Assembly (NCBI GenBank): GCA_017452565.1
Contig: JAFTMF010000029.1
Coordinates: 1-7,477, forward strand
Source: Clostridia bacterium
Lineage (GTDB): Bacteria > Bacillota > Clostridia > Oscillospirales > CAG-272
Direction of reading: 5' to 3'
Length of the DNA: 7,477 nt
Part shown: piece by piece, positions 1 to 7,364 of the stretch
Position numbering within the stretch: position 1 is the stretch's first letter
Layout of the letters: the number at the start of each line of letters is the position of its first letter
Made by a program: the position numbers and the translations under genes
The notes under the pieces: model-generated
The model's database searches: none
Seen by the model: the letters and a program-made list of their open reading frames with translations, nothing else
Told to the model about the DNA's origin: nothing

Positions 1-3000
1 CACAAGGACAAGACCGAGCTGCCTGTGGCAACTCTGTCTCAGACCGAGAAACCCGACGGAAAATACAGAGGAATCTTCCTCAACGATGAGGAAAACTTCA
101 CAGAATGGTCAGCGAAATTTGCCGATCGGAACGCTCCCGGCAAGCCGGGCGCCAACGTATACGCTCACGTGTTCGAGCTGCTGCTCCGTCTGAAGGCGAA
201 CATCCTTTGGCCGGGTATGCACTCCGCTTCGGGCACCGATGCCTTCAATAAGCACATCAATCCCAAGACCGGTATTTCTTATAACGCTGAGCTGGCCGAC
301 GAGTACGGCATCGTGATGTCCTCCAGCCACTGCGAGATGCTCCTTCGCAACAACGAGGGCGAGTGGGAGGCTTGGTGCAAGGAAAATCAAGGCAAGTACG
401 GTCTGAAAATGGTGGGCGGCAGCTGGCATTCCTCCTATGACTACACCGTCAACGCCAAGGCGATGAACGCCTACTGGGAAGAGAGCGTTGCCCGCAACTA
501 CCGCTTCGAGAACGTCTATATGATCGGTCTGCGCGGCGTCCACGATTCGGGCATCAACTGCTCCAATCTTGCCGATAAATCTTACAAGGGCAAGGCAACC
601 GTGGTAAAGAAAGCGGTAGAGGCACAGCTGGAGATCCTTGCCAAGTACGAGCAGAAGTACGAGGAGGAGACCGGCGAGAAGGTAAAGTTTGAGACTGCGT
701 ACTGCGTCTATAAGGAAGCCGCCGAGTATTTCAAATACGATATCGGTCTGCCCTCGGATTGCTGTCTGATGTACGCCGAGGATAACCACGGCTATATCCG
801 CTCCACCGTTTCCGCGGCGGATAAGGAAAACTACGATCGCTTCGGTATGTACTACCACGTTTCCTACTGGGGACGTCCTACCAGCTATCTCTGGATCAGC
901 AACACCCCCCTCACTATTATGGCAGAGGAGATGCGCAAGTCCTACTACACCGGCACCGATCACATCTGGGTGCTGAACGTGGGCGATATCAAGCCTGCCG
1001 AGTTCAAGGTGGACTATTTTATGGAGCTGGGCTGGGACGTGGACTCCCACACCGAGCACAATACCGAGGAGTTTACCGTCTCCTTCCTGCAGGAGACTTT
1101 TGGGCTTGGCGGGGAAGAGGGCAAGCAATTTGCCGCCACCCTCACCGACTTCTATCAAATGATGCGTAACTTCTATCCCGAGATCATCGATAAGCACGAC
1201 GGCGGAAAGAACGGAAACTACGATTTCAGTGTCACCAACTTCGGCAGTGAGGGATTGGTAGTTATCGAGGCACTGAAGAAGGTTTACGCCGAGTCGCTGA
1301 AGAGTTACAACTCCATCCCCGAGGGCAAGAAGGCTTCGTATTACGAAATCTTCCACTATACTATCTACTCCTATCTTCTGAGCGTGGAGAAGCACGTTTA
1401 CAAGGAGATGAACCATCTTTGCTTCGAGCAGGGCAGATTTGCCGCTGCCAACGCTTACGCCGATCTGTCCGAGGCGGCGTACAACGAGATTCTTGCCGAG
1501 ATCGAGTATTTCAATAAGACGCTGATGGGCGGCAAGTGGGATAAGATCATGAATCCCTACAACTCCAAGATGGATAAGGTGATGTCCCAGATTATGGGTG
1601 CGCCTGAGCTCAAGCGTGCCTCCAAGGCACAGGCAAAGGGCGGTGTGGGACTCTCCGCAGAAGGGCAGAGTGGTCTTACCGCCGTGACTCTGAAGTTCGG
1701 CAGTCTCAACAACGATATCCGCTTTGTGGACCTCTTCAACAAGGGGGCATCGAATGCCAACTGGGCGCTTACCGCACCCGCCTACGTGATTATCACCGAT
1801 GCCAAGGGCAACCGTCTGCAGGGGGATGCCAAGGGCACCGACGTGGTCTACGAGGGCACTGTCGGGGTAGAGGATCGCTACTTCCTCTCCATTGATTGGA
1901 CGGCATTTACCGCAGGCGAGACGAAAACGGGTACGGTTACTGTCACCGATGACTTTGGCAACACCTCCACCGCAAGCATCAGCGCCACCTGCCACGCACT
2001 CGATCCCGAAAAGGAGAGCGTGAAGGGCTACTATGAGGAAAACGGTCTGGTTTCCATTGAAGCCGAGCACTTTACCGCAAACGTGGCCCAGGGCGGATTT
2101 GAATGGAAGTACATCGACGGTCTTGGCAGAAGCGGCGGCGTGATGATGGCGCTGTCTGAGAAGAACAACGGATTTGAAAACATCCGCATCACAAAGGATT
2201 TTGAAACTGCCGCGCCTTACTTGGAATACAAGATCCACTTCACCAATCCCGGGATGTACTACGGTATCTTCTACCGTCTGCCAACCCTCAACGAGTCGGC
2301 AAGCGGCAGATCCTATTGCCGTACTGCTTGGTCGCTGGATGGCGGCACCGTGAAGTATCTGGACGGCACCACCACCGCCGACGACGGTCTGAACACCGCC
2401 TGGGGCAATATGATCAAGCTTCACATTGAAGAGCTTCGCATGAACATTCAGATCGACGAGCCGGGCTGGCACACCCTGCGCATCTATATGGCAAATTCCC
2501 TGCAGGCATTTGACAAGATCGTATTCAATCAGGATGCGCTGGTAGAATCCCGTCTGGATGCTCCCGAGACTTACAATACTATTTCTTGGACTCACGCACC
2601 TACCGCAAATCTCCCCGAGATCGACTTTGCCGACGTGAACTGGAGCCGCTATTCTGCGCTCTACGATTTCACTACCTCCACCGGCGGCGTGCAGTCGGGC
2701 TATACCAAGATCGACAATACCGCAGGCTCGCTGGCAGACAAGGGCTGGGCTTGGGAGAGCGCACATCCCATTTTGGCTGAGTTCCGTTCCTCCGCATCCA
2801 AGTGCCCCAACGTAGACAAGGGATTTGTGTACGGCACCGAGGATGCTACCTTCCGCCTGCAGCTGCCCGGCGAGGGTGTTTACGGCATCACCGTTTCGGT
2901 AGGCGATCCCACCGGCGCCGTGAAGGCAGAGAATATGAGCATCACCGTGGACGGCAAGGCTTGTCTGTCGGGCGTTTCCTCCGAGACCGGTGTGAAACAC

Positions 3001-3636
3001 TACTTCTTCACCGTGGAAGCTCCCGAGAGCGGCGTGGTTTCGCTGAACCTTTCCGGTAGCTGGATTCTCGGCAGCATCGAGGTTTACAGCTATATGGAGC
3101 ACTCCACCACCGGCAAGGGTGCATTTACTGCCAACGGTGACGGTGCTATCGTCATCGAGGTGGAAAGCGCACTGGAGCAGTCCGAATACGCTCACACCGC
3201 CGAGAGCACCGACGGCAAGGGCTATCAGTGGATGGAGATTGCAGGCATCTACGGCAGCGGTATGTTCTTCGGTCCCAACGCCGCATCCAGCTACTCCTCC
3301 ACCGACGTGAACGGCAGCCAGTCTGCGAAGATGTACTTTACCGTAGAGCTTCCCAACGCGGGCAACTACTCCGTTTGGGCGCTGATGAAGTGCAGCAGCC
3401 TGGAGGATGACTCGGTGATTATGGCCATCTCCGGCAAGGGTGCGCTGGTGAAGAATGATCTGGACGCCACCGACGGCTTTGTATGGATTCAGATCGGCAC
3501 TTACACAGGCCTGGCCGCAGGCGAGTCTGTGCTCACAGTGATGGGCAGAGAAGACGGCCTTGCGCTGGATCGGATTATGCTGACTCCTGCAGGCACTACT
3601 GCAAACTACAACGGCGAAATGGTCCGCGCGGACTGA
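1..3636 (+). CDS. GH115 xylan alpha-1,2-glucuronidase, multimodular, 5'-truncated
   Basis: The frame is open from base 1 to a TGA at 3634-3636 (1211 codons), so the true start and any signal peptide lie upstream; the GTG at 25 is internal. GH115 enzymes remove (4-O-methyl-)glucuronic acid from glucuronoxylan. Family-like blocks appear in the expected order: KYRGIFLNDEENF (from base 61), IGLRGVHDSG (523-552), LPSDCCLMYAEDNHGYIR (748-801), MYYHVSYWGRP (847-879) and IWVLNVGDIKPAEF (964-1005). The usual family N-terminal domain, roughly 150-190 residues, is missing. After the catalytic and helical part (to about base 1640) come an Ig-like beta module (about 1650-1995), a GH115 C-terminal/CBM35-like module beginning VSIEAEHF (about 2025-2580), a second beta sandwich beginning YDFTTSTGG (about 2640-3100), and another CBM6/35-like module containing IVIEVESA (about 3140-3594). 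No dockerin, sortase motif or membrane anchor is seen at the C-terminus. Family assignment is firm by motif memory; the names of the accessory modules are inference. Confidence 0.92.
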   Translation, partial: HKDKTELPVATLSQTEKPDGKYRGIFLNDEENFTEWSAKFADRNAPGKPGANVYAHVFELLLRLKANILWPGMHSASGTDAFNKHINPKTGISYNAELADEYGIVMSSSHCEMLLRNNEGEWEAWCKENQGKYGLKMVGGSWHSSYDYTVNAKAMNAYWEESVARNYRFENVYMIGLRGVHDSGINCSNLADKSYKGKATVVKKAVEAQLEILAKYEQKYEEETGEKVKFETAYCVYKEAAEYFKYDIGLPSDCCLMYAEDNHGYIRSTVSAADKENYDRFGMYYHVSYWGRPTSYLWISNTPLTIMAEEMRKSYYTGTDHIWVLNVGDIKPAEFKVDYFMELGWDVDSHTEHNTEEFTVSFLQETFGLGGEEGKQFAATLTDFYQMMRNFYPEIIDKHDGGKNGNYDFSVTNFGSEGLVVIEALKKVYAESLKSYNSIPEGKKASYYEIFHYTIYSYLLSVEKHVYKEMNHLCFEQGRFAAANAYADLSEAAYNEILAEIEYFNKTLMGGKWDKIMNPYNSKMDKVMSQIMGAPELKRASKAQAKGGVGLSAEGQSGLTAVTLKFGSLNNDIRFVDLFNKGASNANWALTAPAYVIITDAKGNRLQGDAKGTDVVYEGTVGVEDRYFLSIDWTAFTAGETKTGTVTVTDDFGNTSTASISATCHALDPEKESVKGYYEENGLVSIEAEHFTANVAQGGFEWKYIDGLGRSGGVMMALSEKNNGFENIRITKDFETAAPYLEYKIHFTNPGMYYGIFYRLPTLNESASGRSYCRTAWSLDGGTVKYLDGTTTADDGLNTAWGNMIKLHIEELRMNIQIDEPGWHTLRIYMANSLQAFDKIVFNQDALVESRLDAPETYNTISWTHAPTANLPEIDFADVNWSRYSALYDFTTSTGGVQSGYTKIDNTAGSLADKGWAWESAHPILAEFRSSASKCPNVDKGFVYGTEDATFRLQLPGEGVYGITVSVGDPTGAVKAENMSITVDGKACLSGVSSETGVKHYFFTVEAPESGVVSLNLSGSWILGSIEVYSYMEHSTTGKGAFTANGDGAIVIEVESALEQSEYAHTAESTDGKGYQWMEIAGIYGSGMFFGPNAASSYSSTDVNGSQSAKMYFTVELPNAGNYSVWALMKCSSLEDDSVIMAISGKGALVKNDLDATDGFVWIQIGTYTGLAAGESVLTVMGREDGLALDRIMLTPAGTTANYNGEMVRAD

Positions 3637-3648
3637 TTTCGCACAACA

Positions 3649-3721
3649 AAAAACTCCTTCCGAGCAATATTGTGAGCAAGTCCGTTAAAAGCGGACTTGT
3701 TCACAATCGGAAGGAGTTTTT
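3649..3721 (+). terminator. Long two-tier hairpin, probable terminator of the GH115 gene
   Basis: A 73-base inverted repeat begins 12 bases after the GH115 stop codon. The outer arms, 3649-3663 (AAAAACTCCTTCCGA) and 3707-3721, are perfectly complementary over 15 bp. The inner arms, 3670-3684 (TTGTGAGCAAGTCCG) and 3692-3706, pair over 15 bp with one G-T wobble. A 6-base bulge (3664-3669) lies between the tiers and the loop is 7 bases. The right arm ends in TTTTT, so an RNA from the + strand could form a stem followed by U residues; the A/T-ended outer stem makes it potentially bidirectional. It is much longer than a standard intrinsic terminator and may itself be a dispersed repeat. The right arm also contains GGAAGGAG, resembling a ribosome binding site, 9 bases before an ATG at 3726. 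Confidence 0.7.
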
Positions 3722-3734
3722 GCATATGAAATTC

Positions 3735-3908
3735 AGTGATATTCTTTGCTGGCGCAAAGAGTGATATTGCCCGTTTCGGGCAGTGATATTGTTCGGCTTT
3801 GCCTCACAGTGATATTCTATTCGCCTTGCAACTTGCGAAGCAAATACCACTCGGCGAAAGCCGAATATCACTGCGTAGCAATATCACTCGCCGCAGGCGA
3901 ATAGAACT
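3735..3908. repeat. AGTGATATT-spaced array of short hairpins, arranged head to head
   Basis: The 9-mer AGTGATATT occurs at 3735-3743, 3760-3768, 3782-3790 and 3808-3816. Its reverse complement AATATCACT occurs at 3864-3872 and 3880-3888, with diverged copies AATACCACT (3843-3851) and AATAGAACT (3900-3908). Nearly every gap is a small palindrome of its own sequence: CTTTGC-tggc-GCAAAG (3744-3759), GCCCG-ttt-CGGGC (3769-3781), GGC-ttt-GCC (3795-3803), TTCGC...GCGAA (3820-3839), CGGC-gaaa-GCCG (3852-3863), GC-gta-GC (3873-3879) and CGCC-gca-GGCG (3889-3899). The linkers are conserved while the stems differ, and the orientation flips once in the middle. No convincing gene occupies the stretch. 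It resembles an extragenic palindromic repeat rather than a CRISPR array, because the repeats are only 9 bases and the gaps are self-complementary. Confidence 0.85.
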
Positions 3909-3937
3909 GTTGTGATACTCTGAAAGAGTATCGCAAC
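3909..3937 (-). terminator. Terminator-like hairpin after the TPM gene
   Basis: The arms 3909-3921 (GTTGTGATACTCT) and 3925-3937 (AGAGTATCGCAAC) pair over 13 bp with one G-T wobble around a 3-base loop. The hairpin begins one base after the TGA stop (3939-3941) of the - strand TPM-domain gene, which is the position expected of an operon terminator. The bases that follow on the - strand, AGTTCTATT, are only moderately T-rich, so termination may be weak or helped by the neighbouring hairpin array. Confidence 0.6.
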
Positions 3938-3938
3938 A

Positions 3939-4694
3939 TCAGAACCTGCCTCCGCCCACGTTACGGCGAGAGCCGCCTCCTGAGCCGGAGGAGCTTTGAG
4001 GTCTTCTGCGGCGGTTCACCGTACGATAGAGGAAAAACTCGTTGGATTTGGTGATGCGCAGACTGCCTTGCTTGGCGTATTCGGTAGCCTCTGCCCGAGG
4101 ACGAACCGATTTTAGCTGTCCTCTCATCACACCGGTGACGATGGCGGCAATGAGCAAACCCAGTACCACGGCGATGAAGGTGGTCAGCGTGTAGTCGAAG
4201 GGGAATCCGTTGATTTCACCGTCGATTTCATACTCACACTTGTCGATGAAGGTGTTGAATGCGGTGTTGTACCGCTTTTCGGTGAGATAGGGGGCAATGG
4301 TGTCGCCGATAGAGTCGATGTCGCTCGTAGAGATGGCGTTTGCCCCCAGACCGCTAGAGAGGATACGGTACTCCCGATCCCGCATAGACACCAGCAGGAG
4401 CACGCCGTCCCGATTTTCGCCGTAGCCCAGCCCGCGGCTATCGTAGTAGTTTTCCACGTAGCGATCCAAGCTGTAGGTATCGATGGATCGAACGGTAACG
4501 ATGTAGACCTTCACCTTGTATGTATCGCTGAGCGTTTGCAGCCGCTGGGTGATCGCGCTCTCCTGCTCGTCGGTAAGGAGATTGGCATCGTCCGTGACGA
4601 AGGGAAAGACGGCGTCGGTAGCAAACACGGGGGTGGTAATCAGCAGGAAGGTCAGCAGAACGAGTGCGATAGAAAGAATCTTTTTTATCTTCAT
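3939..4694 (-). CDS. TPM-domain membrane protein (YdjH/YgcG-like)
   Basis: This is a 251-residue protein with an N-terminal signal peptide: basic MKIKK, a hydrophobic core, and a probable cut after VFA at residue 25. A TPM domain follows (about 28-155), with the opening FVTDDANLLTDEQ and the family motif GVLLLVSMRDREYR at 97-110. One membrane segment lies at about 169-190, then a basic cytoplasmic tail ending in a Ser/Gly/Arg-rich stretch (about 228-251). The domain is thus predicted outside the cell, tethered by one helix. TPM domains have been called phosphatases from the plant protein TLP18.3, but an enzymatic role here is unproven. The ATG at 4694 is preferred because AGGAGG (4708-4703) sits 8 bases upstream; the in-frame GTG at 4703 overlaps that site. 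It is the last gene of the operon. In Bacillus subtilis the equivalent YdjH works with YdjG, YdjI and PspA at the membrane; the same role here is inference. Confidence 0.88.
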   Translation of the reverse strand: MKIKKILSIALVLLTFLLITTPVFATDAVFPFVTDDANLLTDEQESAITQRLQTLSDTYKVKVYIVTVRSIDTYSLDRYVENYYDSRGLGYGENRDGVLLLVSMRDREYRILSSGLGANAISTSDIDSIGDTIAPYLTEKRYNTAFNTFIDKCEYEIDGEINGFPFDYTLTTFIAVVLGLLIAAIVTGVMRGQLKSVRPRAEATEYAKQGSLRITKSNEFFLYRTVNRRRRPQSSSGSGGGSRRNVGGGRF

Positions 4695-4702
4695 TTCGTT
4701 CA

Positions 4703-4708
4703 CCTCCT
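4703..4708 (-). promoter_or_regulatory. Shine-Dalgarno site of the TPM gene, abutting the upstream stop codon
   Basis: On the - strand AGGAGG runs from 4708 to 4703, 8 bases before the ATG at 4694. The TAG stop of the preceding zinc-ribbon gene (4709-4707) overlaps the first two bases of this site. A ribosome ending the upstream gene would therefore sit on the initiation region of the next, which suggests translational coupling. The site also rules out the in-frame GTG at 4703 as the start. Confidence 0.8.
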
Positions 4709-5792
4709 ACAGTAACCAAAGCAGATAGGAAATGGCGAAGGTCAGCGCACCGACACCGCCGAAAATTCCCAAGAACCAAGCCCAGAACTTGCCCGTGTCC
4801 ATAGGCAGGTCGCCCACCAACCGACCGGTCTGCCCGTTCATCGCAAAGGAATACTTCTTACCGTTCCAAGTGGTGTTCAGCAGCCAAACGGGGTAGAGGG
4901 CGTATTTTGCCACGCCGTTTTCCAGATAGATGTCGGTGGCAACCGGCACCACGGAGCTGTAGCCGTGGATGGTGGAGGCGAAGGCATCCTCGGTACTCTT
5001 GCGGATGCGCTGATTGGCTCGGTCAATGCTCTCTTTGGAGCCCACGTCATATTTGTCTGCCAGATAGCCCGACAGATAAGCGGTTTGGAAATCCACCGCT
5101 TCCGAGAAGTTGAAGGGCTCGATGGATTCCATCAGGGCGTCGTCCATTTTGGTGGAGCCGTCCACGGGAACCCGCTGGAATCCCACCGATCCCCCTCGGG
5201 TGACCGAGAAGTAGCTGGTTTCGGTGTAATCGTAATTGCTGTCGCTCCAGAAGCGCACGCGGGAGGCTTTGTAGCGGATGTGGGCCTTGGCATCGGCATC
5301 GAAGAGCCACACCGGCACGTACACGCCCTTGACCTCGTCAATGTGATTCTGCTGAGAGAAGGCTTTGGGTAGCAGAGGCTTGTGGCCGTAATGCTTTTTC
5401 AGCGCCGCAATGGCTGCATTTTTGTCCAATTTGAAGGGGATGACGTAGTCGGGCTTCAAATCTCCGGCGAACTGTCCCATCATTACCACGGGATTGCCGC
5501 AGAAGGGACAACTGGTAGCGGCGGTGGTTTCGTCGCAGACGATTTCACCTCCGCAGGACTGGCAAGCGTAAATCCGCAGACCTGCTTCCTCGCCTTCCTG
5601 CCACTGACCGCCGGCCTCGGTGTCCCAGTTCATTTCGTTTGCCGTGCCGTTTTTCAGCTCTTCATCGTAGGCAAGCAGGGTTTCTACGTCAAACTCGGTG
5701 TCACAGTAGGGACACTTCATCTTTTGCGCCTTGCTGTCAAACTCGATGGCGCCGTCACAGCAAGGGCACTTATACTGTTGTAAAACTGCCAA
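4707..5792 (-). CDS. Double zinc-ribbon protein with C-terminal membrane segment (YdjG-like)
   Basis: This is a 361-residue protein. Two zinc ribbons lie at the N-terminus: C9-x2-C12 with C27-x2-C30 (the second pair as CPYC), and C77-x2-C80 with C95-x2-C98 (CQSC and CPFC). Databases usually name such proteins TFIIB-type zinc-ribbon or RNA-polymerase-subunit-P-like, but nothing here shows a role in transcription. A large middle region (about 110-330) contains conserved-looking blocks such as GVYVPVWLFDADA and YALYPVWLLNTTW. The C-terminus is a hydrophobic segment (about 336-361) running to the last residue, so the protein is probably anchored with its ribbons in the cytoplasm. The start is a TTG at 5792-5790. 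The gene follows the SPFH gene by 57 bases with no terminator between, and its stop abuts the ribosome binding site of the TPM gene. In B. subtilis the matching YdjG is a membrane partner of YdjH and YdjI; the assignment rests on architecture and gene neighbours. Confidence 0.87.
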   Translation of the reverse strand: MAVLQQYKCPCCDGAIEFDSKAQKMKCPYCDTEFDVETLLAYDEELKNGTANEMNWDTEAGGQWQEGEEAGLRIYACQSCGGEIVCDETTAATSCPFCGNPVVMMGQFAGDLKPDYVIPFKLDKNAAIAALKKHYGHKPLLPKAFSQQNHIDEVKGVYVPVWLFDADAKAHIRYKASRVRFWSDSNYDYTETSYFSVTRGGSVGFQRVPVDGSTKMDDALMESIEPFNFSEAVDFQTAYLSGYLADKYDVGSKESIDRANQRIRKSTEDAFASTIHGYSSVVPVATDIYLENGVAKYALYPVWLLNTTWNGKKYSFAMNGQTGRLVGDLPMDTGKFWAWFLGIFGGVGALTFAISYLLWLL

Positions 5793-5800
5793 AGAAATCG

Positions 5801-5807
5801 CTCCTTT
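5801..5807 (-). promoter_or_regulatory. Shine-Dalgarno site that decides the TTG start of the zinc-ribbon gene
   Basis: AAAGGAG on the - strand (5807-5801) lies 8 bases before TTG at 5792-5790. That TTG opens the frame whose ninth residue is the first zinc-ribbon cysteine. The only nearby ATG (5811-5809) is in a different frame and lies upstream of the site. The rare start codon may keep expression below that of the neighbouring genes. Confidence 0.75.
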
Positions 5808-5849
5808 CCATTTTTAATAAAATGCGTTACGAAACTCGGTCAAGGTCAA

Positions 5850-7289
5850 TTACTGAACGTCGTTTTCGTCGAAGCGATCGCCGCATTCTGCGCAGAACTT
5901 AGGCGGATTGTGAGGATCGGCAGGCTCCCAGCCGCACTTGTCGCAACGGTAGAGGGGAGCGCCCGCAGGCTTCTTGGCACCGCATTCGGGGCAGAACTTG
6001 CCCTTGTTCACAGCACCGCAGGCACACTTCCAGCCTTCGGCATCGGGCTTTTTCGCACCGCACTCGGGACAGAACTTGCCAGTGGCAACGGTGCCGCAAG
6101 CGCAGGTCCAGCTGCCTGCTGCAGGTGCGGGCTTCTTGGTGCCGCACTCGGGACAGAATTTGCCGGTGACGGTAGCACCGCAGGTGCACTTCCAGCTATC
6201 GGCAGATGGAGCAGGAGCTGCAGCCGCAGTTGCCGCAGCTGCTTGCTGCTGCATCTGCTGCATCTGCTGTTGCTGCCCCATATTGTAGAGATTCTGAGCC
6301 GCATTGAAGCCGCCGCCCATAGCGCCGCCTGCCATACCCATACCCATAAATCCGGTCATAGCGCCGGCGTTGTTGCCTGCGGCGGTTTCCATAGCGTTGG
6401 CGGTAGCGGTGGTCATACGGCCTGCCATCATATAAGGATTGGAGCCGAAGGTAGCGGAGTCCTCCATCTCGTTGATCTTCTTCAGATCCTCGTCACTGAG
6501 ACGGATGGGATTCAGCGCGATCTTCTCCACGGTGATACCGCGGGATTCCATCCACTCTGCACGCAGGGCGTCGTTCATCGCCTCTCTCAGCTCGTTGACC
6601 CGTGCAGGCAGCTGTGCAGGGCGCAGCTCCAGTTCGGCCAGCGCACCGAAGGCGGGCTGCAGGGCAGAAACGAATTCGGTCTTCAGTTGCTCGTCGATCT
6701 GATCACGGGTATATTCGTAGCTGACGTTGCCGCAAACCTTTTTATAGAAAACGATAGGGTCGGAGATGGTGTAGGAGTACACGCCGTTGCAGCGGACGTT
6801 TACCGTACGGCTCATTCCGATGCGCTTGTTCATTACCTCGAATATAATCGGGCTGGGCGTGCCGAATTTGTTGCCGATGATCTCCTTGGTATTGAAGTAG
6901 TAAACCCGCTGATCCTTGCCGGTGTCACCGCCAAAGCCGAAGCGTCGGCCGATGGCGCGGAAGCTGTCTACCACGGAGGTGCCCAGATTGCCTGCAAAGA
7001 TAGAAGGCTCGGAGGAGGTGTCATAGATAAATTCGCCGGGCTCGGCGCTGACTTCCACAACCTCGCCCTGATCAACGATCATCATACACTGTCCGTCTGC
7101 AACTGCGATAACCGAGCCGTTGGAAATAATGTTATCGTCGCCCTTGGTGTTGGAGGAACGGCGGCCGGTGCGCTTCTGTCCCTTTTTCACCAGCACGTTT
7201 ACGTCCAGTGCGTCGCAATAGAAATATTCCTTCCACTGATCGGCCAAAACGCCGCCGATGGCGCCGATGCCTGCTTTAATAAGTCCCAT
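5850..7289 (-). CDS. SPFH-domain protein with four C-terminal zinc ribbons (YdjI-like)
   Basis: This is a 479-residue protein. It begins MGLIKAGIGAIGG, a short hydrophobic/glycine segment typical of this SPFH branch, followed by an SPFH (band 7/flotillin-like) domain at about 30-290. A Gly/Met/Ala-rich linker (about 300-332), a Gln-rich stretch (339-349) and an Ala run (350-358) come next. Three nearly identical zinc ribbons follow (C368/370/379/382, C396/398/407/410 and C422/424/433/436, pattern CxCG...GKFCPECG), then a different fourth ribbon (C449/452/466/469). Databases often label this family 'virion core protein', a name inherited from a poxvirus match. SPFH proteins form membrane-bound oligomers; in B. 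subtilis YdjI links PspA to the membrane with YdjG and YdjH. The start is the ATG at 7289, with AAAGGA (7303-7298) 8 bases upstream; extending to 7346 would place the start before this site. It is the first gene of the operon. The glycine-rich start is unlikely to span the membrane by itself, so attachment probably needs its partners. Confidence 0.9.
   Translation of the reverse strand: MGLIKAGIGAIGGVLADQWKEYFYCDALDVNVLVKKGQKRTGRRSSNTKGDDNIISNGSVIAVADGQCMMIVDQGEVVEVSAEPGEFIYDTSSEPSIFAGNLGTSVVDSFRAIGRRFGFGGDTGKDQRVYYFNTKEIIGNKFGTPSPIIFEVMNKRIGMSRTVNVRCNGVYSYTISDPIVFYKKVCGNVSYEYTRDQIDEQLKTEFVSALQPAFGALAELELRPAQLPARVNELREAMNDALRAEWMESRGITVEKIALNPIRLSDEDLKKINEMEDSATFGSNPYMMAGRMTTATANAMETAAGNNAGAMTGFMGMGMAGGAMGGGFNAAQNLYNMGQQQQMQQMQQQAAAATAAAAPAPSADSWKCTCGATVTGKFCPECGTKKPAPAAGSWTCACGTVATGKFCPECGAKKPDAEGWKCACGAVNKGKFCPECGAKKPAGAPLYRCDKCGWEPADPHNPPKFCAECGDRFDENDVQ
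5970..6197 (-). repeat. Three tandem zinc-ribbon coding repeats in the SPFH gene
   Basis: Three 66-base units (6197-6132, 6113-6048, 6035-5970) encode 22-residue ribbons that share the block GKFCPECG-x-KK. They are separated by linkers of 6 and 4 residues. The DNA is also close to identical in the second half of each unit (for example TTCTGTCCCGAGTGCGG in two of them). This suggests duplication inside the gene and makes the copy number prone to change. Confidence 0.85.
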
Positions 7290-7364
7290 AGTATAGTTCC
7301 TTTCTGAAAATAGATTTCTATATAAGCGTATGCAGCGGAATTTCACCGCTATGATTCTGAATTT

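Noticed and set aside
109..3195. A 1028-codon open frame on the - strand, opposite the GH115 gene
   Set aside because: The + strand frame carries clear GH115 motifs throughout, while the - strand product is low-complexity Gly/Val/His/Leu-rich with no recognisable domain. Long antisense frames arise easily from codon bias in GC-rich genes.
3735..3908. CRISPR array
   Set aside because: The repeats are only 9 bases, the gaps are 7-26 bases and self-complementary, orientation reverses midway, and there are no cas genes.
4965..5783. Two + strand open frames (4965-5372 and 5382-5783) opposite the zinc-ribbon gene
   Set aside because: Both lie inside a gene with intact paired cysteine motifs and its own ribosome binding site on the other strand; their products show no domain.
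5850..7289. A viral origin, from the 'virion core protein' label this family often carries
   Set aside because: No phage or viral genes are nearby, and the three-gene context matches a chromosomal bacterial membrane operon.
5910..7307. A 465-codon open frame on the + strand, opposite the SPFH gene
   Set aside because: It is a shadow of the SPFH/zinc-ribbon coding sequence, with an Ala/Gly/Cys-rich product of no known type and no supporting start signals.
5290..7346. Upstream extension of the SPFH protein to an ATG at 7346
   Set aside because: The 19 added residues (MKFRCIRLYR...) precede the good ribosome binding site at 7303-7298 and the typical MGLIKAG start, and the extension would begin only about 12 bases after the expected transcription start.
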